DNA of 64,000 bases from Nocardioides sp. (GTDB lineage Bacteria > Actinomycetota > Actinomycetes > Propionibacteriales > Nocardioidaceae), in the NCBI RefSeq assembly GCF_029937575.1, contig NZ_JAPYPS010000004.1, positions 1 through 64,000 of the forward strand, given 5' to 3'. Positions 50,775 to 58,571 of this stretch are shown piece by piece; position 1 is the stretch's first letter, and each line of letters opens with the position of its first letter. Made by a program: the position numbers and the translations under genes. The notes beneath the pieces are model-generated. The model was given only the letters and a program-made list of their open reading frames with translations, was not told the DNA's origin and ran no database searches.

Positions 50775-51134
50775 TCAGAGCTCGAGCTCCGCGCGCCGAC
50801 CGGCCGGGACCAGGTCGACGTACTCGGCGTGCTTGGCGATGAAGCCGCGCACCGCACGGCACTGGGGGTTCACCGCCAGGCCGGCGACCCGGGCCGCGTC
50901 GAGCGCCGTACGGATCATGACCGTGGCGAGGCCGCGTCCGCCGTACTCCTCCTCGACGACCGTGTGCGGGAACGTCCGCTCCACCACGTCGTCCCCGTCC
51001 GGCTCCGCGTCGACGTACTCCGCGTAGCCGGCCAGGGTCCCGTCGACGGAGATCTCGAAGCGGGAACGCTCGGGGGAGTCGACGATCGCGACCGACTCAG
51101 CAGCCGCGTCAGCGGACTCAGGGTGTTGGCTCAT
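50775..51134 (-). CDS. GNAT-like N-acetyltransferase (YjdJ type)
   Basis: 119 aa from ATG 51134. The short single-domain GNAT of the YjdJ group is shown by [48 protein letters not shown] (acetyl-CoA loop) and [18 protein letters not shown]. Substrate unknown. It is divergent from the DUF427 gene, with only 17 bp between start codons, so their promoters must overlap. Confidence 0.9.
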   Translation of the reverse strand: MSQHPESADAAAESVAIVDSPERSRFEISVDGTLAGYAEYVDAEPDGDDVVERTFPHTVVEEEYGGRGLATVMIRTALDAARVAGLAVNPQCRAVRGFIAKHAEYVDLVPAGRRAELEL

Positions 51135-51151
51135 CCCACTAGCGTGACACC

Positions 51152-51433
51152 ATGCGCGCAATCTGGAACGGCACCGTCATCGCCTCCTCCGACGACACCG
51201 TCGTCGTCGAGGGCAACCACTACTTCCCGGCGGACTCGGTCGACCAGGCGCTACTGCGTCCCTCGTCGACCACCAGCGTGTGTCCGTGGAAGGGCACGGC
51301 GTCGTACTACTCCGTCGAGGTGGACGGGAGGACGAACCCGGATGCTGCCTGGTTCTACCCCACACCCAAGGACGCAGCGGCCGAGATCGCCGACCGGGTG
51401 GCGTTCTGGAAGGGCATCGACGTCACCGACTGA
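51152..51433 (+). CDS. Short DUF427 domain protein
   Basis: 93 aa; ATG 51152 lies six bases after a -10 box TAGCGT (51140-51145). It contains a single complete DUF427 unit: MRAIWNGTVIASSDDT, VEGNHYFP, TSVCPWKGTASYYSVEV and NPDAAWFYPTPKDAA. It is a half-size relative of the protein at 31184-31681. Family function unknown. Confidence 0.9.
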   Translation: MRAIWNGTVIASSDDTVVVEGNHYFPADSVDQALLRPSSTTSVCPWKGTASYYSVEVDGRTNPDAAWFYPTPKDAAAEIADRVAFWKGIDVTD

Positions 51434-51459
51434 GGGCCCGACCGCCTCGGCCGACCGAC

Positions 51460-52620
51460 TCAGAGCCGACGCAGCCACCGCACGACGGCCCGCTGCATCT
51501 TCGGTGCGGACTTCTCCAGGGTCAGCGCGCTGCCGGAGCGCGGGTAGGTCCTGCGCGTGATCGTCGACAGCGAGGTCACCGCGACCCCACCACCCGAGGT
51601 CCGCGCGTCGGAGCCTCCGCGCAGCAGCAGCACGGGCTTCTCGACCTCGCGGTCGCCCACCGTGATCGAGGCCAGGGCTCCGGGCAGGGAGGCGACGTCG
51701 CCGCACGGCGTGGGGTTGCGTCGCTCGACCGCGGCCTTGCGCAGACTGCGGGGCGCGGTCTTGAAGAGCAGCTTGCGGAAGTCGGCCGCGGAGTCGCCGT
51801 ACGGCGCGTAGGAGTCGCTCAGGCAGGTGCTGGCCTGAGCCCCGACCGCCTGCAGGGCAATCTGCGAGGGCGACGTCGTCGCGGGTGCCATCAGCACGAG
51901 CCCCTCGGCGTCGTCGAAGCGCGCTGCCTCGAGCTGGGCGATGGTCGCACCGGTGCCGTGCCCGTGCAGCACCACGTGGGAGGCGATGGGCGGATTCGAG
52001 TCCGAGCGAGCGCCGAGATGGTCGTAGCGACCGGCGAGCAGGTGCTGCACGACCTGGTGCAGCATGTGCACCTGCGCGCCGAGGCAGGTGTCGCCGCCGT
52101 CCTTCAGCGGGCTCCGGCCGTAGCCGAGGCGATCGAGCACCAGCGAGGTCTGACCCTTCTTGGCCAGCTGGGTGGCGTAGTCGTACGTCGGGTTGCGGCG
52201 CAGGTTGAAGAACCAGCCGCCGGTGCCGGCGTCGTGGACGAGCACGTTGACGGTGACGACCCGCTGGCGGCCACTGAGGACCGCCTTCGGGGCGACGAGC
52301 CGACCGCGGACCCGATGACCCTTGCCGTCGGGCAGCGGCAGGCACAGCACGGACGAGTTGTTGGTGTTGACCAGGTCGAACCTGACCCTGCTGGAGCGCA
52401 CCTCGGCCGAGCGGGCCGGCCCGGGCTGGGTGCTCGGGGCCGAGGACCTCGCCGCGGCTCCCGAGGCGAGCGGTGGCGTGGCGTTCGCCGCCGTGGGTGC
52501 CACCAGCGCGGTCGCGAGCAGTGCGAAGACACTGAGCGACACCAGGACCAGGGGCAGCGACGTCTGGCGGGCACGACGTGTGGTCAGTCGGGCGAGCAGG
52601 GGTGCGATCGAGGTCTCCAC
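51460..52620 (-). CDS. Secreted alpha/beta-hydrolase-like protein lacking the nucleophile Ser
   Basis: 386 aa from GTG 52620, seven bases after a -10 box TACGTT (52633-52628). Signal peptide or anchor about 1-47 (LPLVLVSLSVFALLATALVAP). The alpha/beta hydrolase order is present: VNVLVHDAGTGGWFFN (oxyanion region), LVLDRLGYGRS and a nucleophile elbow at 220-224. But the elbow reads G-H-G-T-G, with Gly222 where the fold normally has Ser (GxSxG), so hydrolase activity is doubtful. Four Cys may form disulfides. It may be a binding protein; substrate unknown. Confidence 0.8.
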   Translation of the reverse strand: METSIAPLLARLTTRRARQTSLPLVLVSLSVFALLATALVAPTAANATPPLASGAAARSSAPSTQPGPARSAEVRSSRVRFDLVNTNNSSVLCLPLPDGKGHRVRGRLVAPKAVLSGRQRVVTVNVLVHDAGTGGWFFNLRRNPTYDYATQLAKKGQTSLVLDRLGYGRSPLKDGGDTCLGAQVHMLHQVVQHLLAGRYDHLGARSDSNPPIASHVVLHGHGTGATIAQLEAARFDDAEGLVLMAPATTSPSQIALQAVGAQASTCLSDSYAPYGDSAADFRKLLFKTAPRSLRKAAVERRNPTPCGDVASLPGALASITVGDREVEKPVLLLRGGSDARTSGGGVAVTSLSTITRRTYPRSGSALTLEKSAPKMQRAVVRWLRRL

Positions 52621-52727
52621 GTTATTGAACGTAGGTCAACAACGCGCCGCCGCGACAGTCGGGAGCCGTGTGAGAAGGCGCACCTCGCGGCTGCCGCCCG
52701 CCTGCAGGCGGCGTCATCCGGTGGCGC

Positions 52728-52904
52728 TCAGGCAACCGTGATCTTGGACTCCACAGCGGCCTTGACCTCGGGGGTGACCTCGGCGATGTCGTGGTCGGCG
52801 GCCGCGTGCGCGGCGACCTGACCGAGCAGCCCATCCTGGGACTCGTCCTCGAACCGGGCGCTGCAACCAGGCATCACGTCACCGCAGGCAAGCTTGAACG
52901 TCAT
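52728..52904 (-). CDS. DUF1059 family small protein
   Basis: 58 aa; ATG 52904 with GGAGG seven bases upstream. The family pattern is present: FKLACGDVMPGCSARF with two Cys, a middle helix (DGLLGQVAAHAAADHD) and an acidic C-terminal helix. DUF1059 proteins are small and of unknown function. It overlaps the 3' end of the kinase-like gene by 26 bp and is therefore likely the last gene of the signalling cassette beginning at 55010. Confidence 0.85.
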   Translation of the reverse strand: MTFKLACGDVMPGCSARFEDESQDGLLGQVAAHAAADHDIAEVTPEVKAAVESKITVA

Positions 52905-53874
52905 CGGGGGAACCTCCACTGTTGTGAGCCGCTGCCGGCTCGTTGACCGGCGCACCACGCGGCGCCCCGTCGGGACGTTGCGGGACCTTGACCCACAGGA
53001 CTGCACGCTGGTCGTCCTGGTCGATGCCGAGAGTACCCCCGTGGGCGACGGTCAGCGCTCGAGCGAGGTAGAGCCCCGTCGAGACGCCGGAGTGCAGCTG
53101 GTCGGACTCGAAGGGCTCGAACATCGCCTGCAGGGTCTCGGTGGCGATCGGACCGCCCTCCCGCACGATCCGGATCTCGGCCCACGGCTCGTTCACCACG
53201 ACCTCGATGCGGCGCGAGTGCGGAGACGGGGCATGGAGCGCGGCGTCCCAGAGGTCGGCGAGGACCCGGGTGAAGAGCGTCGGGTCGACGTAGAGCTCGG
53301 TGCTCGCGCCGGACCCACCGATCAGGTCGACCTCGGGGAACCGGCAGACCTCGGCGGCGGTGACGACGCGGCGGGAGACCTGCAGCCCGCCCATCGCGGC
53401 TGCGACCAGGAGCTCGACATCGACCAGCCGGTCGGCGAGCAGCGCCAGGGTCTCCTGGAGGCGACGGGCGGTCCGCAGGAAGGACCTGGACGGGAGGTCT
53501 CCCTCTGCCAGCAGCCCGGACCAGCCCATGGCGACCGTCAGCGGCGTGCGGATCTCGAAGGCGAACGCGGCGAGGAAGCGCTCGCGCTGGGCCAGTGCCT
53601 GTGCCTCGGGCCGGTTGAGCACCTGCGCCGTACCGGCACCCACGAAGGCGGTGGTCCAGCGCTTCAGGAGGGTCGGGTCGACCGACCACGTCGTGGCGAC
53701 GTCGCTCAACGGGGTTCCGCCCAGCACCTCGAGCACCGCGGCTACCCGGGGATCGTCGGGCGCGGACGCGGGCTCGGCGTCGTCTCCGGGAGAGGACGGT
53801 GGGGCGTCCGCAAGACCCTCGGGCGACGGACGCCGGGCGGGCCCCTGGGCGTGCTCGTGCTTGGCAGGCGCCAT
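52879..53874 (-). CDS. Degenerate histidine-kinase-like protein with N-terminal HTH
   Basis: 331 aa; ATG 53874 with GGAGGG upstream. Residues 43-95 look like a transposase-type helix-turn-helix (AVLEVLGGTPLSDVATTW...LKRWTTAF). Residues 95-160 are a HisKA-like helix pair, but the H-box reads F106-E-I-R-T-P-L: the phosphoacceptor His is Phe. Residues 195-300 are HATPase-like: the N-box reads LWDAALHA with Ala211 for the essential Asn, while EGGPI, FEPF and STGLYLARALTVAHGG (G2 box) remain. No transmembrane segment. It probably cannot autophosphorylate and may act as a scaffold, DNA-binding sensor or allosteric partner of the nearby receiver and membrane proteins. Confidence 0.8.
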   Translation of the reverse strand: MAPAKHEHAQGPARRPSPEGLADAPPSSPGDDAEPASAPDDPRVAAVLEVLGGTPLSDVATTWSVDPTLLKRWTTAFVGAGTAQVLNRPEAQALAQRERFLAAFAFEIRTPLTVAMGWSGLLAEGDLPSRSFLRTARRLQETLALLADRLVDVELLVAAAMGGLQVSRRVVTAAEVCRFPEVDLIGGSGASTELYVDPTLFTRVLADLWDAALHAPSPHSRRIEVVVNEPWAEIRIVREGGPIATETLQAMFEPFESDQLHSGVSTGLYLARALTVAHGGTLGIDQDDQRAVLWVKVPQRPDGAPRGAPVNEPAAAHNSGGSPDDVQACLR

Positions 53875-53977
53875 CTTCCCTCCACGTCCGATCGCGCTGT
53901 GAGCTGAGACCTTAATCCTCGCGCCGTGAGCCTGTGAGGTTTTCGTCAAGAGTCCGTCGGCACCCGTCATGTGGGCG

Positions 53978-54621
53978 TCAAACCCTGCTGGGGCCGTCTC
54001 CGAGCGCCTCGGGCGGTTTCGCATCGGTCCAGAACTCCTGCGTCTGGAGGAGCCAGAAGACCGTGAAGAGGGCGAGCAGCAAGGTCTCCACGACGAGCAG
54101 CCACGACTCCGGGCCCGCGGAGCCACTGAGCGCGCACTGACCAGCCCGGCGACGGTCGAGGCGTTGGGTCCCACGCCCGCTCCTGCACGGGGTCCCCGGC
54201 GGCGCGTCCGGGACCAGGCGACGACCCCCACCACGACGGTGCCCAGGACCAGGAGCGCCTGGATGTTGTTGTCCACGCCCGGGACGTACGACGCCGGCAC
54301 GCTGCTCCGGCCTGCGGGACCGTCGTGCGTCGCGATCGGCGTGGGGACGACCGCGATGACCGGCGCGAGCAGGCCGGCGAGGTTCAGCAGGACGTCCTCG
54401 CCCCGACGATCGCGCCCCTTGATGACGACCAGCGCGAGACCGATGGCCACCAGCGTGCCGACGAAGAGTGCGCGCACGGGGGTGTAGTAGTAGGCGCTGA
54501 TCGAGCTCAGGAGGAACCCGTCGTCGACGGCCTGCAGGACGACCGCGGTCGCCAGGAGCATCGCGAGCGCGACCACCGAGAGTCGCAGGTAGCGGTAGGT
54601 CAGGACGGCCGAGGACGTCAT
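53978..54621 (-). pseudogene. Polytopic membrane protein with an apparent frameshift
   Basis: The ATG at 54621 overlaps the response-regulator stop (ATGA). The first frame encodes about 160 residues with four hydrophobic segments and the motif SAYYYTPVRALFVG, which I recall in a family of actinobacterial membrane proteins. The natural continuation, a fifth transmembrane segment WLLVVETLLLALFTVFWLLQ ending DGPSRV-stop at 53978, is in another frame. Removing two bases or adding one near the GCGCGC at 54130-54135 would join them. As sequenced, the first frame instead runs without a stop into the kinase-like gene, giving a 580-aa fusion. Mutation, sequencing error or a true fusion are all possible. 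Confidence 0.65.
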
Positions 54622-55010
54622 GGGTGAACGGTGCCAGATCCCCCGTCTCCTGCGACCAGGCGCGCCACCAGGGCCGAGAGCTGCTTGGGCACGAACGGCT
54701 TCGTCATGTAGACCGTGACACCTGCGTCGAGACCCTGCTGGACCTCGGCCGGGAGGGCGCGGGCGGTGAGCATCAGGATCGGTACGTCGCGCAGGTCCGG
54801 ACTCGCGCGGCACGCGCGAACGACGTCGATGCCATCCAGACCGGGCATCACCCGGTCGACGATGACGACGTCGTACGGAGCTCGTCGTACCCGTTCCCAA
54901 CCCAGCGCACCGTCGGAGACCACGTCGATGAGGTGACCGTCCCTGGTGAGGATGTGCGCGATCAGTCCGGCGATGTCCGCGTCGTCCTCGAGCACCAGCA
55001 CGCGCGCCAC
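54618..55010 (-). CDS. Receiver-only response regulator
   Basis: 130 aa from GTG 55010. A single receiver (CheY-like) domain with all key residues: acidic pair in LVLEDDADIAG, phosphoacceptor Asp in VIVDRVMPGLDGI, Thr in MLTARA and Lys in YMTKPF. There is no output domain. It starts a cassette with the membrane protein (ATGA overlap), the degenerate kinase-like protein and DUF1059. Because the cassette kinase lacks its His, phosphate must come from another kinase if this regulator is phosphorylated. The 261 bp upstream (55011-55271) contain no ORF and no clear promoter. Confidence 0.9.
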   Translation of the reverse strand: MARVLVLEDDADIAGLIAHILTRDGHLIDVVSDGALGWERVRRAPYDVVIVDRVMPGLDGIDVVRACRASPDLRDVPILMLTARALPAEVQQGLDAGVTVYMTKPFVPKQLSALVARLVAGDGGSGTVHP

Positions 55011-55271
55011 GGCCCCACCCTCACGTCAGGGTGCACCGTCGGACCAGGCTGTCGCACCCCACGCACGCGCCTGCAGGATCGGGCCCCATGCCCGACCGTC
55101 GCCCAACGTAGGGGCCGCACGATCTGGTCGGCATCGTGCGTTCGGTCGTCGGGTGATGGTCTGCTCAGGCCAGGGCGGGCTGTCCGTTCGGTCACCGGCG
55201 TCGGTCGGTGGACCCGCCGTCGCAGCGGGGAGGCTGCTGGCTCCCCTCACGGCCTCAGCCCGGATCCAGGC

Positions 55272-56615
55272 TCATCCATCGAGCGCCTTCGCTCCACCGG
55301 GCAGCGCGCGCCCGCTGGTGAGTCGGGCCCGCTGCCCGGCGTGACGGCCGGCCGCGGCCGCCGAGGGCACCGAGTGGGTCCGGCCCTTCCAACCCGACCA
55401 GGAGCCGCGCGCATCCGAGTTGCTCGCGTAGTAGTCGTCGACCTCGGCCCGCTTGTCGGCCAGGACCAGCGACGTGCTCGCGGCGGCGCCACCGCCGGCG
55501 TCCAGGTCACGGATCGCGTGTCGCTCCGCCGCTTCCTGAGCGGCGACCAGGCGTCGGCTGATGGCCTCGACGTAGGAGTCGTAGAAGCTCAGCCGGGCCT
55601 CGCGTGCGGTGGCGCGGACGTGCTGGGCCTTCGAGGATGACCACACCATCGAGTCCCGAAAGGCCCCTGTCGCCAGGTAGCGCGACGCGGACTCCGCCAT
55701 GTGGGTGGCCAGGTTGGAGTACAGCGCCTCCACGACGTCGAGGTCCGAGGGGAATCCGTAGGGGTAGACCGACGTCGAGTTGGTGGCGATGTTGGCCTTG
55801 ACGTCGTTGACGTGGGCGATGGAGAGGAACAACCGCACGAAGTGCCTGTTGCCCGCCTGACGCGGCTGCCCGATGGTGATGCGCCGGTGGATCGGCGTCT
55901 CCCGCTGCTGGCTGCGGGCCACGTGCTGTCGAGCGACGGCCAGGTCGATCGAGTAGCGAGTCGCCAACGACTGGGCCTTGGCGAAGAAGGTCGAGGCCTC
56001 CTCGGTGGTCGAGGCCCGTTCGGCCTGGGCCAGGACCTTCGAGATCTTGTCGAGCGTCGAGGAGGTGCCGGCGTTGCCGGTGGAGGTGCCGGTGGAGGTG
56101 CCGGTGGGCGCCCTGCCCGAGCCGCCGGCGATCAGGACACCCCCGTCCCACATCTGCACGCGCAGCAGGTGAGCCGCTTCGGGCGACATCACCGTCTCGT
56201 AGAGGTGGACCAGGGTCGCCGCGTAGGAGGGACCATGGGCCGGGGACGGCTGCGGATCCAGGTGGTGGGCGAGCTCGTGCAGGACGACGGTCTCCCGCAT
56301 CGCCCATCCCGTGTGTCGATGACCGGGGATCGCGATCGTCGCGGCGTCCCGCTCGTAGTGGGCCTGGCGGTCGCCGCGGCGCTCGCGGACGGTCACGGGC
56401 ACCGAGGCGCGCTCCATGCCGGCGACCGGCCGCAGGGCCAGCACCCGGTCGACATAGGTCTGGATGGCGGGCAGGTCACCGAACTGGCGCTCGGCCTCGA
56501 CGGTGAGCGTCGATCCCTCGTGCTCGATCGTGCCGCCCTCCTTGAGGGTCGCCGCGATCGCCTGCTCCGCTCGGTACAGCGCCTGGCGCTGGCGGTCGGT
56601 GTGGGTCGGCGGCAT
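55272..56615 (-). CDS. TIGR04338-like metallohydrolase with DUF2786 domain
   Basis: 447 aa from ATG 56615. The N-terminal part (1-160) is a TIGR04338-type putative metallohydrolase with zinc motif H113-E-L-A-H117 in VVLHELAHHLDP. A Thr-Gly linker coded by a 12-bp tandem repeat (about 56075-56106) leads to DUF2786 (about 185-230, DKISKVLAQAERASTTEEASTFF) and a helical C-terminal domain. Related actinobacterial proteins are uncharacterised. HExxH suggests a peptidase. It lies 32 bp after the dnaB stop on the same strand and may be in its operon. Confidence 0.8.
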   Translation of the reverse strand: MPPTHTDRQRQALYRAEQAIAATLKEGGTIEHEGSTLTVEAERQFGDLPAIQTYVDRVLALRPVAGMERASVPVTVRERRGDRQAHYERDAATIAIPGHRHTGWAMRETVVLHELAHHLDPQPSPAHGPSYAATLVHLYETVMSPEAAHLLRVQMWDGGVLIAGGSGRAPTGTSTGTSTGNAGTSSTLDKISKVLAQAERASTTEEASTFFAKAQSLATRYSIDLAVARQHVARSQQRETPIHRRITIGQPRQAGNRHFVRLFLSIAHVNDVKANIATNSTSVYPYGFPSDLDVVEALYSNLATHMAESASRYLATGAFRDSMVWSSSKAQHVRATAREARLSFYDSYVEAISRRLVAAQEAAERHAIRDLDAGGGAAASTSLVLADKRAEVDDYYASNSDARGSWSGWKGRTHSVPSAAAAGRHAGQRARLTSGRALPGGAKALDG

Positions 56616-56647
56616 GGTGAGGTCGGGTACGTCGGCAATGACCAGCG

Positions 56648-58066
56648 TCAGTGCGCCATGTCCACGAACCGGGAGTAGTGGCCCTGGAACGCCACCGTGA
56701 TGTCGCGCGTCGCACCGTTGCGGTGCTTGGCCACGATCAGGTCGGCCTCGCCGGGGCGGGTCGACTCCTTCTCGTAGGCGTCGTCGCGGTGGAGCAGGAT
56801 GACCATGTCCGCGTCCTGTTCGAGGCTGCCGGACTCGCGAAGATCGCTCATCATCGGCCGCTTGTCGCCGCGCTGCTCCGGACCACGGTTGAGCTGGGAC
56901 AGCGCGATGATCGGGACCTCGAGCTCCTTGGCGAGCAGCTTGATCTGCCGGGAGAACTCCGAGACCTCGAGCTGGCGCGACTCGACCTTGCGGCCCGAGG
57001 TCATCAGCTGCATGTAGTCGATGACGATGAGCTGCAGGTCGTGGCGCTGCTTGAGCCGGCGCGCCTTCGCCCGGATCTCCATCATCGTCATGTTGGGGCT
57101 GTCGTCGATGAACATCGGCGCCCCGGAGACCTTGCCCATGTGACGGGCCAGCTTGTCCCAGTCGGCGGAGTCCATCTTGCCGTTGCGGATGTGGTTGAGC
57201 GGCACCTTGGCCTCGGCCGACAGCAGCCGCATCGAGATCTCCGAGCGCGTCATCTCGAGGCTGAAGAAGACGCTGGTCAGGTTGTTGGCGATCGAGGCCG
57301 CCCGGCAGAAGTCGAGAGCCAGTGTCGACTTGCCCATGGCAGGACGTGCCGCCACGATGATCATCTGACCCGAGTGCAGACCGTTGGTCAGGTCGTCGAG
57401 GTCGGCGAACCCGGTGGGTACGCCGTACAGCCCGGCCTCGCGATTCTCGATCGCCTCGATCTCGTCGAGGACCTTGTCCATGATGTCGCTGAGCGGGGCG
57501 TAGTCCTCGGCCGCGCGGCGGTCGGTGATCTGGTAGACCTCGGCCTGGGCCCGGTCGACGATGTCGTCGACCTGACCCTCCCCCGCGTAGCCGTACTGGG
57601 CGATCTTCGTGCCGGCGTCGACGAGGCGGCGCAGGATCGCCTTCTCCCGGACGATCTGGGCGTAGTACTCGGCGTTGGAGGCGATCGGGACGTTGGCGGC
57701 CAGCGTGTGCAGGTAGGGAGCACCACCGATCTTGGCCAGCTCACCGCGGCGCTGGAGCTCGGCCGCCACGGTGATCATGTCGACCGGCTCACCGCGGCCG
57801 AAGAGGTCGATGATCGCGTCGTGGATCGTCTCGTGCATCGGCCGGTAGAAGTCGTTGCCGCGCAGCACCTCGGAGACCTCGGCGATGGCGTCCTTGGAGA
57901 TCAGCATCGAGCCGATCACCGACTGCTCGGCCGCCATGTCCTGCGGAGGCGTCCGGTCACCCGCCGAGCGCGGTGCCTCGCCCGGGGCATAGGCCGCGGG
58001 GCCGTCGCCCCAGTCGTCGAACGGAGGCTCGGGAGCAACGGTGCGGTCGGAGTCGGTGACGCTCAC
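56648..58066 (-). CDS. dnaB: Replicative DNA helicase DnaB
   Basis: 472 aa from GTG 58066, with GGAAG about eight bases upstream. N-terminal DnaB domain (PPQDMAAEQSVIGSMLISKDAIAEV), linker helix and RecA-like C-terminal domain with Walker A ARPAMGKSTLALDFC, VFFSLEMT, DDSPNMTM, LIVIDYMQLM and LSQLNRGPEQRGDKRP. No intein. The hexamer unwinds DNA at replication forks. The divergent 505-bp region upstream contains DnaA-box-like sequences. Confidence 0.97.
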   Translation of the reverse strand: MSVTDSDRTVAPEPPFDDWGDGPAAYAPGEAPRSAGDRTPPQDMAAEQSVIGSMLISKDAIAEVSEVLRGNDFYRPMHETIHDAIIDLFGRGEPVDMITVAAELQRRGELAKIGGAPYLHTLAANVPIASNAEYYAQIVREKAILRRLVDAGTKIAQYGYAGEGQVDDIVDRAQAEVYQITDRRAAEDYAPLSDIMDKVLDEIEAIENREAGLYGVPTGFADLDDLTNGLHSGQMIIVAARPAMGKSTLALDFCRAASIANNLTSVFFSLEMTRSEISMRLLSAEAKVPLNHIRNGKMDSADWDKLARHMGKVSGAPMFIDDSPNMTMMEIRAKARRLKQRHDLQLIVIDYMQLMTSGRKVESRQLEVSEFSRQIKLLAKELEVPIIALSQLNRGPEQRGDKRPMMSDLRESGSLEQDADMVILLHRDDAYEKESTRPGEADLIVAKHRNGATRDITVAFQGHYSRFVDMAH

Positions 58067-58200
58067 GGGCTCGCTTCCGGAGGGCTGGGGAACAGGTGCT
58101 GTGCGGTGCTGACGGCCACGCTAGGCGGGGGCGCCGACATCGCCGGTGGAACTGGTGGGTAGCGCGAACGTACGCGGCCACGGTCGCCGGCGACACCGGC

Positions 58201-58448
58201 CTATCCACAGGCCCTGTGGATAACTGGGACGGACCCGTGGACGACACGCGATTCGCTGTGCACAGCCTGGGGAACAACCTGTGCACAACTTGGGGGATGG
58301 TCCGGCTAACCCGCCCCTGACCTGCAACGATCCTGATCGGAGGGTGTGGAGCAGAAACTCTTGACGAGAGTTTTCGTTCACCGCGTGTCCACCTCGGCGT
58401 GTCCTGGACGTTTGTCGACAAACCCACCCGAGGGAGCCGCTATCCACA
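58201..58448. promoter_or_regulatory. Cluster of DnaA-box-like sequences upstream of dnaB
   Basis: In the 505-bp gap 58067-58571, CTATCCACA (58201-58209) faces a perfect consensus DnaA box TTATCCACA on the other strand (58223-58215), together a palindrome. Palindromes TGTGCACA at 58257-58264 and 58280-58287 follow, the latter giving TTGTGCACA on the minus strand. CTATCCACA recurs at 58440-58448. An inverted repeat AAACTC...GAGTTT is at 58355-58373. No ORF in the gap is convincing. DnaA control of dnaB or a DnaA-titrating site is likely; it is not a full oriC. Confidence 0.55.
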
Positions 58449-58571
58449 GCACGTGGGGCACCTGTGCACGAGCGGCCCAACCCCTGCCGAACCCCTGCCA
58501 CACCCCTGCCCACCCCTGCCCAGCGCCCGCCCGGGCCCTGTCCGGCACCGACGACCGCCTAGGTTCGACCC

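Noticed and set aside
48260..50842. 860-codon plus-strand ORF antisense to P450 and tsaD
   Set aside because: Both minus-strand genes are certain; the ORF has no motif.
58201..58448. Chromosomal origin of replication
   Set aside because: There are too few DnaA boxes, no AT-rich unwinding region, and dnaA/dnaN are not adjacent.
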